From CAVDRM01 sp963611355 (GTDB lineage: Bacteria; Bacillota; Clostridia; Christensenellales; Aristaeellaceae), in assembly GCA_963611355.1 (NCBI GenBank), contig CAVDRM010000030.1, forward strand, positions 1 through 31,060: DNA of 31,060 nucleotides. Reading direction: 5' to 3'. Shown here piece after piece: positions 16,024-22,720 of the stretch. Each line of letters opens with the position of its first letter. Position 1 is the first letter of the stretch. The translations under genes and the position numbers were made by a program. A model generated the notes under the pieces. It had not been told where the DNA came from and made no database searches. It saw only the letters and a program-made list of their open reading frames with translations.

Positions 16024-16052
16024 GTGACAATCGGCCGCGCCGATGGTACGCT
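16024..16052 (+). promoter_or_regulatory. Promoter of the PAP2-like gene with dyad in the spacer
   Basis: GTGACA (16024-16029), 17-bp spacer, TACGCT (16047-16052). The spacer contains a perfect dyad ATCGGC-CGC-GCCGAT (16030-16044), exactly between the two hexamers, where a bound repressor would block polymerase. The -10 box is weak, so this promoter call is tentative; the dyad itself is certain. Confidence 0.5.
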
Positions 16053-16145
16053 GAAGGCGAAGAAACGGACGGAACGGACGCATCCCCTCCCCGATGCCGC
16101 ACGGCTTCCCTCCGCTTCTTCAAAAAGCCGAAGGGAGACAAAAGC

Positions 16146-16751
16146 ATGACTGATATTCCGTGCGAAACGAGAAAAGGAAGCCTCAAGGCCGCTCACATTG
16201 TCCGCATCCTGACCACCGCGCCGATTGCGGCGGGTGCGCTGACGCTCATATTGTATTACCGCGTCCCCGGCGCATTTTTGAACGGCGCGCACGCGGCGCT
16301 GGCGCTTTTCTTTTTATGCGCCCTGCCTCTTTTTTCCTATCCGGTCTCCGCGCTCGTGCCGTCCATCCGAAAAAAGGGACGGGACGGGCAACGCAAGCTG
16401 GCCATCGTGTTTTCGGTCGTCGGCTACGCCCTGGGCTTCGTCACCTGTATGCTGCTGGGCGGCGCGCCGCTTGAAAAGGCGATGTTTTTGACCTACCTGC
16501 TCTCCGGCACGGGCATCGCGCTGACCACGCTGCTGCATTTCAAGGCCAGCGGTCATGCCTGCGGCGTGGCGGGACCTATCTTCCTGCTGGCCTATGCGCT
16601 GGGTTCGCAGTGGTACGCGCTGGTGCTGCTGCTGGCGCTGGTCTTCTGGTCGAGCCTGCGGCTGGAGCGCCATACTCTGCCCCAGCTCATCGGCGGCTCG
16701 ATTATCCCGCTCATCGCGCTGGTGATCTCCCTGAGCGTTTTCGGAGCCTGA
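16146..16751 (+). CDS. PAP2-like integral membrane protein, divergent
   Basis: A 201-residue protein with about six membrane segments. FKASGHACGVAGP (about residues 138-150) matches the SGH motif of PAP2 phosphatases. RLERHTLPQLIGGS near residue 176 recalls their third motif (SRx5Hx3D) but has Gln where the Asp is expected, and the first motif (Kx6RP) is only vaguely present at IRKKGRDGQRK. PAP2 enzymes dephosphorylate lipid phosphates at the membrane. Activity here is uncertain because the catalytic set is incomplete. GGGAG lies 8 nt before the ATG. It is divergent from the membrane-tethered XRE regulator, which may control it. Confidence 0.55.
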   Translation: MTDIPCETRKGSLKAAHIVRILTTAPIAAGALTLILYYRVPGAFLNGAHAALALFFLCALPLFSYPVSALVPSIRKKGRDGQRKLAIVFSVVGYALGFVTCMLLGGAPLEKAMFLTYLLSGTGIALTTLLHFKASGHACGVAGPIFLLAYALGSQWYALVLLLALVFWSSLRLERHTLPQLIGGSIIPLIALVISLSVFGA

Positions 16752-16782
16752 TTCCGCGCCGCTTTGATGGTTCGGAAATCGC

Positions 16783-18327
16783 TTAATCCGCATTCCTGAA
16801 AAATTCCCCGCGCATGGCCAGCGTGCCGCTCATGGTGTCTGTCTGTTCGCCCACAAAATAAAAGCGCACACGACAGACGGACGATAAGCCCGTCATGGTG
16901 TTGACGATGGCGTACACGGCATGCTTTTCCTTTTCGGCGGACAGCCCCTCAAAGGCCGAGCGAAAGCGCTCGCTGAAATTGAGCAGCAGCGTGTTGCCCA
17001 CCTGATACGCGCCGAGCAGGTCTGCGTCCGAAAGCGTTTCGGGCAGCACGGCCTTTAAGCCGTTCGCCGTGTCATAATACTGCGGGCCGGACAAAAGCTG
17101 CTGGTACAGTCTGCGCGGCGAACGCGCCCATGCGCAGGGCAGGGAACGGATGGTTTCGCAGAGCGTTCCGTCCGCATCGGGAAAATAGAGGGATACGTTG
17201 GTCAGCAGAAAACCGGAAAAATCCGTTCGGCGCATCAGTCCCTCCGAAAAGCCGATGGTCTGCCCCGCGTTTTCATACAGTCCTGCCGGAACGAGCGCTG
17301 TCACGCGCTCCTCGCCGATGGTCACCTGAACGGATGAAGCGGACGGCAGAAAAGTGCAGAGCGTCATGGTGAGGGACGCCATCATCACGGAGCGCGTCAC
17401 GCCGCTGTTCACCAGCGCCTCGTTCAGCTCCTCCGCAAAGGACAGGACGATGGTCTTCTGCCCTGTGCCCTGCGAATCTGAAATCACCGGCTCCTGTCGG
17501 AGCAGGGCGCACAGGTCGGGCAGGTCCGGCACATTGGACAGCTCCGCCGCGCCGTCGCTCAGCGCCTGCAAAAGTGCCTTTGTCATGACGGCAGGGTCAA
17601 CGGATGGGAGCTTTAATGTCTGCGTTTCGCACAGGATGCCCTGCCCGGCAAGCGCCGGAAAATACAGCGCCGCATCGATGCGAAACGGCGTTTCGCCGGA
17701 CAGACCGCCCTGCCGCTGGGACACGAGCCGCCCGTGCAGCATGATGGGGTCGTCCAAGGTGTTTTTCGACAGACATCCGAGCGGCAGCGTCCCGCCCGCG
17801 TCCAGACCGGGGGATACGCCCGCAGCCAGCACGTTCACGCCCGTGATGTCGTCCAGTGCGCACAGGGTATTGGCGATGGCCTGACAGAGCGTGAACAGCT
17901 CCGTATTGGATAGAGACAGCGCCGCCACCGAGAGATTGACTGTGGCGATGCCGCAGGACACCGTGACCGCGTCCGTTGCCGCAGGCGTCACCTTGCCAAA
18001 GCCCGGAACAGTCTCGTAATCCTCGCCCGCCGGATGCTGAAACAGGGCACGCAAAACGGTTTCCGCTTCGGTGACGGAGGAAGAAAAGGTGAGCGCCTCC
18101 GTGACGGGCGAAAGCTGCGTGCCGTCCGAGGAGGGCAGATACAGCGTCGCCAGCATTTCATACTGCCCCTCGCGGTCGCCGAGCGGCGCTTCGTAGGGGT
18201 CGTCCCGCATGGGAACAGACTCCGCCGCCGTTTCCTGCGTCCTGCTTTGGCAGCCCGCCGTCAGCAGGCAGACACACAGCAGAAGCAGCAGGAAGCGCGT
18301 TTTTTTGCTTTTCTTGCGCCTTGTCAC
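16783..18327 (-). CDS. GerMN-domain lipoprotein
   Basis: A 514-residue protein with a lipoprotein signal: basic MTRRKKSKKTRF, a Leu-rich core and lipobox LTAGC (Cys about residue 26). Two GerMN-like domains can be seen. The first (about 60-180) runs from TLYLPSSDGTQLSPV to VNVLAAG. The second (about 375-500) runs from VSLYFPDADGTLCETIRSLP through YQQLLSGP and VGNTLLLNFSERF to VRFYFVGEQ. GerM domains occur in extracytoplasmic sporulation and germination proteins and in LpqB-like lipoproteins. The GTG start at 18327 overlaps the previous stop (GTGA), and GGAGGAAAC precedes it, so translation is coupled to the DUF6062 gene. Role in the cell envelope or spore is inference. Confidence 0.8.
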   Translation of the reverse strand: MTRRKKSKKTRFLLLLLCVCLLTAGCQSRTQETAAESVPMRDDPYEAPLGDREGQYEMLATLYLPSSDGTQLSPVTEALTFSSSVTEAETVLRALFQHPAGEDYETVPGFGKVTPAATDAVTVSCGIATVNLSVAALSLSNTELFTLCQAIANTLCALDDITGVNVLAAGVSPGLDAGGTLPLGCLSKNTLDDPIMLHGRLVSQRQGGLSGETPFRIDAALYFPALAGQGILCETQTLKLPSVDPAVMTKALLQALSDGAAELSNVPDLPDLCALLRQEPVISDSQGTGQKTIVLSFAEELNEALVNSGVTRSVMMASLTMTLCTFLPSASSVQVTIGEERVTALVPAGLYENAGQTIGFSEGLMRRTDFSGFLLTNVSLYFPDADGTLCETIRSLPCAWARSPRRLYQQLLSGPQYYDTANGLKAVLPETLSDADLLGAYQVGNTLLLNFSERFRSAFEGLSAEKEKHAVYAIVNTMTGLSSVCRVRFYFVGEQTDTMSGTLAMRGEFFRNAD

Positions 18328-19061
18328 GTTTCCTCCTTCAGCACCCTGCCGCGCAGACGGTTGACCGTGCGCTCCAATGCGCCGCGGCTCGTGCCCCACG
18401 GCTTGTCGTGGTTGCGGTAGTCAAATTTAACGCAAAAGCCGTCCAAATCACTTTGTGCGGTTTGCAGCTCACGGCTCAAAATATCGCGCAGGGTCGTTAA
18501 AAAGCCGCGCAGGGTATCGCCCGCCAGCATTTCGTCCGCCAAGGTCATGACAAGCGGCAAATCGCGCAGGCACACGCCCTTGGAATTTGCAAACGCCGTC
18601 CGAAAGGAGGCGTCGGTTTTGTACAGGTGGAGCAGGGTGCGGGCGTAGCGCGTGACATGCTCCTCCAAGCTGTCGCAGATGATGCAGCCGCTTGTTTTTT
18701 TGGCCAGCTTTTCCGCCGCCGCCCGAACGCCGCCTGTTTTGTCCCCCTTCAGAAAGCCGCCCTTCATGCCCGCAACGGCGCTGTCCATTTCGGCAAGCAC
18801 CGCCTTGGTTATCGTTTGCAGATGGGACTGCATGAGGAGCGCATGACCGAGCCGATTTTTCTGGTTGTACAGCATTTGCTGATGGCGCAGGCAGAAGCCC
18901 TTTTCATTGACCTTGATGCGGATGTCCGGCTCCATGACAGAGCCGCCTAAAAAGCGCTCCACATCCAGCTGCTCGTTTTTTTCGCGCAGCAGACAGATGG
19001 GGCAGGCACTGTCCTGCTTAACGGCATCCCAGACGGGAATCGTGTCCAAGTGATACAGCAT
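18324..19061 (-). CDS. DUF6062 family protein
   Basis: A 245-residue soluble protein of unknown function. It begins MLYHLDTIPVWDAVKQDSAC and contains FLGGSVMEPDIRIKVNEKGFCLRHQQML, which I recognise as DUF6062. Several Cys sit in pairs or with nearby His: CPIC near residue 20, FCLRH, CIIC near 120 and VCLRD. They may bind a metal. There is no signal peptide. ATG 19061 is chosen because CAAGGAGCC lies 6 nt upstream; the longer frame to 19205 runs back into the previous gene. It overlaps the GerMN lipoprotein gene by 4 nt and follows the membrane protein gene by 70 nt. Confidence 0.8.
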   Translation of the reverse strand: MLYHLDTIPVWDAVKQDSACPICLLREKNEQLDVERFLGGSVMEPDIRIKVNEKGFCLRHQQMLYNQKNRLGHALLMQSHLQTITKAVLAEMDSAVAGMKGGFLKGDKTGGVRAAAEKLAKKTSGCIICDSLEEHVTRYARTLLHLYKTDASFRTAFANSKGVCLRDLPLVMTLADEMLAGDTLRGFLTTLRDILSRELQTAQSDLDGFCVKFDYRNHDKPWGTSRGALERTVNRLRGRVLKEET

Positions 19062-19131
19062 AGAGGCTCCTTGATGAGAAAAATAGAAGATGGCGGAGAA
19101 AGGCGGACATTCGGCCTTTTTTTGCTTGCCG

Positions 19132-20226
19132 CTATTCTCTTTCGGGCGCGCTGCAGCGGCTGCAGCGGTCCAATACCTTGTAGCGCGTATTGTTGATTTC
19201 CGCATAGGTGAAGGTGCCGGTCAGGGGCTGATATTCCTTGGCGACGCTGGAGCAGTAGGGGTCAAGGTGATACTTCTGCCCGCCGCTCGTGTTGTAGTAC
19301 AGCACGAGGGAGGGGTCGACCGTGGCCACCGGCGTGGGGGAGGGGGTGGCCTTGGTAATCAGGTTGTCCACCTGCCCGAAGTATTCATCCGCATCCTCGA
19401 CCGTGCCGACGCTGCTCAGGGAGTCCGGATCGACATACCACACATCGTTGGTTCTGTTCATGATGATCATGTAGCGCTTGGCCACGGTGGTATTGCCTTG
19501 GGAAATCTGCACCACAAGCTGAATGGTGCGCATGGCATCGGCTTCGCTGCCGTAGAGCTGCTCGATGCTGTAGCCTAAGGGCCGGTTGATGCCGAGACTG
19601 AGCTGGGTGAACAGCTTGGCCTCCGGATTTTCCTGCTCGGACACCCACGAGGGCTTGCAGTAGGAGAGCATGGCGGAGGTGTCACTGCGCGACCATGCTT
19701 CCATAAACTCCATCAGCCGCTGCTGCGCGGCAGAGACGAGTACCTCCGTTTCCTCAGGCATCGGTGTTTCGGTGGCATCCGCAGCGGTCAGGGCGCTCAG
19801 TGAAGGCGCGTCAATGGCGCTCCCCTGCGAGAAGGCATCGGAGGCATTAACCCGTGTGGCGGTTTTCTTCGTGCCGCCGGACTGGATAAAGAGTGCCGCG
19901 CCGATGACAACGGCCAAGGCCAGATAAATCAGCGTCAGCGTTCGGCGGGCATCGCTGATGAATGCGCCCAGCACCCACATGGCCAGCACGGATATGAGCG
20001 CCAGCCCTAAAAAGACATAACGAAGCACGGGAACGGGAAACAAAAGCGCTGCGATAAACAGAAGCGGCAAAAGCACGGATAAAATAAGCTGTAAAATGCT
20101 GAAGCGGCGGGCAGGCTTCGGCGCTTCCGGCTCCTGCAGCACCGGCGGCTCACCGCCCCGTTCCCTGCTCGCCTTCTTCATATTCATCAGCGGCACTTGA
20201 GAATAATGGTTTCGGTTAAAGCCCAT
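19132..20226 (-). CDS. Membrane protein with C-terminal Cys/His motif, unknown function
   Basis: A 364-residue protein I cannot assign. A Pro-rich cytoplasmic start is followed by three hydrophobic segments (about 43-63, 67-90, 97-115), then an extracytoplasmic part. Residues about 160-290 have the look of an NTF2-like or DUF4829-like domain (LMEFMEAWSRSDTSAMLSYC). After a TPSPTP linker comes a small domain near 305-364: VLYYNTSGGQKYHLDPYC ... DRCSRC. This G-x-K-Y-H-x-x-x-x-C ... CxxC pattern resembles small zinc-binding tails attached to secreted nucleases. AAAGGAGG lies 8 nt before the ATG and a strong promoter lies about 75 bp upstream. It heads the unit with the DUF6062 and GerMN genes. 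Confidence 0.7.
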   Translation of the reverse strand: MGFNRNHYSQVPLMNMKKASRERGGEPPVLQEPEAPKPARRFSILQLILSVLLPLLFIAALLFPVPVLRYVFLGLALISVLAMWVLGAFISDARRTLTLIYLALAVVIGAALFIQSGGTKKTATRVNASDAFSQGSAIDAPSLSALTAADATETPMPEETEVLVSAAQQRLMEFMEAWSRSDTSAMLSYCKPSWVSEQENPEAKLFTQLSLGINRPLGYSIEQLYGSEADAMRTIQLVVQISQGNTTVAKRYMIIMNRTNDVWYVDPDSLSSVGTVEDADEYFGQVDNLITKATPSPTPVATVDPSLVLYYNTSGGQKYHLDPYCSSVAKEYQPLTGTFTYAEINNTRYKVLDRCSRCSAPERE

Positions 20227-20301
20227 AAGAAACCTCCTTTCGCAGACAGGATGACGGCGTACTGTATTCGAACAATCCTGCGCGGATAAATTTCCTATTA
20301 T

Positions 20302-20329
20302 ATTATAGCAAAAAATCGGCGTTTGTAAA
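20302..20329 (-). promoter_or_regulatory. Promoter of the membrane-protein/DUF6062/GerMN unit
   Basis: On the minus strand, TTTACA (20329 to 20324), 16-bp spacer, perfect TATAAT (20307 to 20302). Confidence 0.8.
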
Positions 20330-20364
20330 CCCGCCCGGCGATGCGGGAAAAACGCACGCGCCGC

Positions 20365-20394
20365 TTGACATAAAGACCTTGAATGTGCTACAAT
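20365..20394 (+). promoter_or_regulatory. Promoter of tRNA-Arg
   Basis: Perfect TTGACA (20365-20370), 18-bp spacer, TACAAT (20389-20394). The tRNA begins 37 nt after the -10 box. Confidence 0.85.
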
Positions 20395-20430
20395 ACACCC
20401 GCTTGGAGGCAGCCGCTTTCAGGAATTTAT

Positions 20431-20507
20431 GCGCCCGTAGCTCAGCTGGATAGAGTGACAGACTCCGACTCTGTAGGCCATGCGTTCGAATCGCACCGGG
20501 CGTACCA
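20431..20507 (+). tRNA. tRNA-Arg (anticodon CCG)
   Basis: A full cloverleaf can be drawn. The acceptor is GCGCCCG with CGGGCGT (first pair G-T), the D stem GCTC/GAGT, and the anticodon stem ACAGA/TCTGT with loop CTCCGAC, giving anticodon CCG at 20465-20467 (reads CGG). The T arm contains GTTCGAAT, the discriminator is A and CCA is encoded (20505-20507). It has its own promoter and is followed by a terminator. Confidence 0.95.
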
Positions 20508-20516
20508 CGCACATCT

Positions 20517-20548
20517 CCCCCGCAGACCGTCCGGTTTGCGGGGGGTTT
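20517..20548 (+). terminator. Terminator after tRNA-Arg
   Basis: CCCCCGCAGACC (20517-20528) pairs with GGTTTGCGGGGG (20533-20544), including one G-T pair, with loop GTCC and a following GTTT. The T-run is short, so readthrough into the DUF6440 gene 40 bp later is likely; I see no separate promoter for that gene. Confidence 0.75.
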
Positions 20549-20586
20549 CAAAAAGAGAGAAATCAAAAAACAACGGAGGGATGAAC

Positions 20587-20799
20587 ATGAAAAACGACAA
20601 GCGCTTTTTGACCGTTTGCACTGAGGGAAACGTATTTACAACGGATAAAACGATTTATGCGGACAGGGAAACGGGCATACAGTACCTGTATATGCAGTCC
20701 CTCTATTCGGGCGGCGGCCTTACGCCGCTTCTGGACAAGGACGGCAAGCCGATGATTCTGTCGGCGGAGGAAATCGAAAAGCTGAAGAATAAGGACTGA
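20587..20799 (+). CDS. DUF6440 family small protein
   Basis: A 70-residue protein. RFLTVCTEGN...YADRETGIQYLYMQSLYSGGGLTPLLDKDGKPMIL matches DUF6440, a small family common in Bacillota, with the hallmark TGxQYLY and GGLTPLLDxDGKP strings. Function is unknown. There is no signal peptide. The start is ATG 20587, 7 nt after ACGGAGG; the nearby ATG 20581 directly touches the ribosome binding site. It probably shares the tRNA-Arg promoter by readthrough and ends at a strong terminator. Confidence 0.85.
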   Translation: MKNDKRFLTVCTEGNVFTTDKTIYADRETGIQYLYMQSLYSGGGLTPLLDKDGKPMILSAEEIEKLKNKD

Positions 20800-20876
20800 A
20801 TAAAACTGGAAGGAAAAAGAGCGGCGCATGAAATCATCATGCCGAACGGCATCCTTCTGCCCGTCCTTTCCAGCCA

Positions 20877-20918
20877 AAAAGCACGGCAAGGCCGACCATC
20901 AGCGGCTGCCGTGCTTTT
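20877..20918. terminator. Bidirectional terminator between DUF6440 gene and rpiB
   Basis: AAAAGCACGGCA (20877-20888) pairs with TGCCGTGCTTTT (20907-20918). T-runs exist on both strands, fitting the convergent DUF6440 gene and the rpiB unit. A smaller ATGCC/GGCAT hairpin lies just before at about 20839-20852. The remainder up to 21023 shows nothing else. Confidence 0.85.
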
Positions 20919-21023
20919 CGTATCTCTACCCATTCTGCCTGGCATGAAATGTTTGCTTCGATGCGGCACATGATTTTGCGCATCGACGTTTTTTCGGAAG
21001 GCTGTGATGCCCGCCGGCAAATT

Positions 21024-21473
21024 TTATGGTAATGTCTCTCCGTTCTCCAGCGCGGTGATCATACTGACTCTGCGCTCATGGCGGCCGCCCTCAAAGGGCG
21101 TTGTCAGAAACTCATGGACAATCAGCTTGGCCAGCTCCGAGCCGATGACCCGTGCGCCCATGGACAGCATATTGGCGTTGTTGTGCGCCCGGCTCATGCG
21201 GGCGGAATAGCAGTCCCCGCAGACGGCGCAGCGGATGCCCTTCACCTTGTTCGCCGCCAGGGACATTCCGATGCCCGTGCCGCACATGACGATGCCGCAT
21301 TCGCATTCGCCGCTCACCACCGCCCGCGCCGCTTTTTCGGCATAGACGGGATAATCCACGCTCATTTCGGTATCTGTGCCGAAATCCTTGCAGGAAAAGC
21401 CCAGAGACTCCAGATACGCCTTGATTTCCTTTTTCAGCTCCACCGCGCCGTGGTCGCACGCAATTGCAATCAT
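21024..21473 (-). CDS. rpiB: Ribose-5-phosphate isomerase B
   Basis: A 149-residue protein of the RpiB/LacAB fold. MIAIACDHGAVELKKEI carries the substrate-binding DHG. CGTGIGMSLAANKVKGIRCA contains the catalytic Cys (CGTGIG), and SRAHNNANMLSMGARVIG the conserved RxHNxAN. It interconverts ribose 5-phosphate and ribulose 5-phosphate in the pentose phosphate pathway; allose 6-phosphate or galactose 6-phosphate isomerase activity occurs in relatives. AGGAGG lies 9 nt before the ATG. It is the last gene of a minus-strand unit after the L,D-transpeptidase and glycosidase-family genes (20-nt gap), a metabolic gene placed behind wall genes. Confidence 0.95.
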   Translation of the reverse strand: MIAIACDHGAVELKKEIKAYLESLGFSCKDFGTDTEMSVDYPVYAEKAARAVVSGECECGIVMCGTGIGMSLAANKVKGIRCAVCGDCYSARMSRAHNNANMLSMGARVIGSELAKLIVHEFLTTPFEGGRHERRVSMITALENGETLP

Positions 21474-21493
21474 CTGTTGTTGCCTCCTGTTTA

Positions 21494-22717
21494 TTATTCC
21501 GTCACCAGCGCGGATGAGCCGAAGCTCAGCAGACTGGTCACGTTGCGCAGCTTGTTTGTTTTGACGTTTAACAAATCGCCCATGAATACGAGGGCGACCG
21601 TGCCGCCGCCGTCCAAATTGAGAGCCTCCTGTGCGCCCAGAGCCAGCATTTTTTCCGCCAGCCAGTCCAAGTACGCGCCCTTGGAATTATCCGAGCGCCC
21701 CGTGACCACGAGCAGCAGGTAGTGATTCGGCTCGACCATACCCAGGGCACAGCGCGGCTCACGGTAATGGTAGTAGGTCTTGTCGGTCATGTGTTCGCCC
21801 AATTCGCCGTTTGTGACCAAAATCGGTCCGAAGGCGAGGACGTCCGTTGCGCCCATGTCCGCATACTCCTGTGCGGTGTGGTCATTGGCATTATAGCACT
21901 TCATACTCCCGTCCGCAAAATAGGCCAGCGTCTCTAATTTCGGAAAGCCGCCCGCGCCCTCTCGCTTGGTCTTGTCGGAGAGAATTGTCCCGTTGCGGAT
22001 GAGAATGCCCTGCACCTGCTTCTGTCGGACGCGGTAGCCGAAGAAATCGTCCGTGAATGCCAACACGGATTGATTTTCCCGCGCAATCTTGACGGGTGAA
22101 TAATATTTTTTGCCCGTCAGAAGGGACTGCATCCGCTCCGTTCCCGTGACTTTGATGTCCGTTTCAAACCAGATGAGCGGCTCGTTGGGGTCGGTATAGC
22201 GCTTGATTTCGACCTGCAGGGTGTCCGATACATACAGCCAATGCCCGTCTTCCTCGTCCTTGAAGACATATTCCGTGTCTTCGGTTAAAAAGCCCTCGGC
22301 GTTCCGTTCGGGTGTTTCCGGCTGCGTGACGGGCGCGACGGTCGGGCGGGGCGTGCGCGTGGGCTTGGGCGCTGCGGTCTGCTTCTTCGTTTTTTCCTCT
22401 GTCCGTTCTGCGGCCGTTCTGCCGTCGGCAGCCTTCACCTCGTCCGAAAAAATCAGCGCCTGCAGTTCGGCCGTGGCAATGCCCGTTTCGGAGAGACCGT
22501 TTGCTTTTTGCAGCCGCTTCACCCGCTCTGCGGTGATTTTGTTGTATTCACGGCTGAAATTCGTGCTGGTAAAGTATCCTAACTCGTACATCCGCATTTT
22601 GAATGCCAGCACGTCTTCGCCGCTGTCGCCCTGCTGCAGCGTCCGATATTCCGCTGACGCGGGCAGCGCGAAGAGGAGCGGCAGAAGGAGAAGCAGACAG
22701 AAAAGCGTTTTTTTCAT
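21494..22717 (-). CDS. Exported phosphodiester-glycosidase-family (NAGPA) protein with peptidoglycan-binding domain
   Basis: A 407-residue secreted protein. Residues 1-22 are a signal peptide ending in ASA. About 25-95 is a peptidoglycan-binding type 1 repeat (LQQGDSGEDVLAFKMRMYEL...RLQKANGLSETGIA). A Pro/Thr-rich linker (about 118-150) leads to the C-terminal NAGPA domain with YREPRCALGMVEPNHYLLLVV and the hallmark ALNLDGGGTVALVF. The NAGPA family removes GlcNAc-phosphodiester caps in animals; bacterial members (YfiR/SpoIID-neighbour types) are thought to act on wall polymers. A weak AAGG site precedes the start, which lies 3 nt after the L,D-transpeptidase stop, suggesting translational coupling. 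Confidence 0.85.
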   Translation of the reverse strand: MKKTLFCLLLLLPLLFALPASAEYRTLQQGDSGEDVLAFKMRMYELGYFTSTNFSREYNKITAERVKRLQKANGLSETGIATAELQALIFSDEVKAADGRTAAERTEEKTKKQTAAPKPTRTPRPTVAPVTQPETPERNAEGFLTEDTEYVFKDEEDGHWLYVSDTLQVEIKRYTDPNEPLIWFETDIKVTGTERMQSLLTGKKYYSPVKIARENQSVLAFTDDFFGYRVRQKQVQGILIRNGTILSDKTKREGAGGFPKLETLAYFADGSMKCYNANDHTAQEYADMGATDVLAFGPILVTNGELGEHMTDKTYYHYREPRCALGMVEPNHYLLLVVTGRSDNSKGAYLDWLAEKMLALGAQEALNLDGGGTVALVFMGDLLNVKTNKLRNVTSLLSFGSSALVTE

Positions 22718-22720
22718 GCC

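Noticed and set aside
19099..19123. Plus-strand AAAGGC/GCCTTT hairpin with T7
   Set aside because: It looks like a terminator, but only in the plus direction, where no gene ends. On the minus strand, the direction of the flanking genes, the T-run is missing. It may stop antisense transcription or be chance.
20383..20799. A 138-codon frame covering the tRNA and DUF6440 gene
   Set aside because: The upstream part runs through the tRNA-Arg promoter, the tRNA and its terminator; the real start is ATG 20587 after GGAGG.
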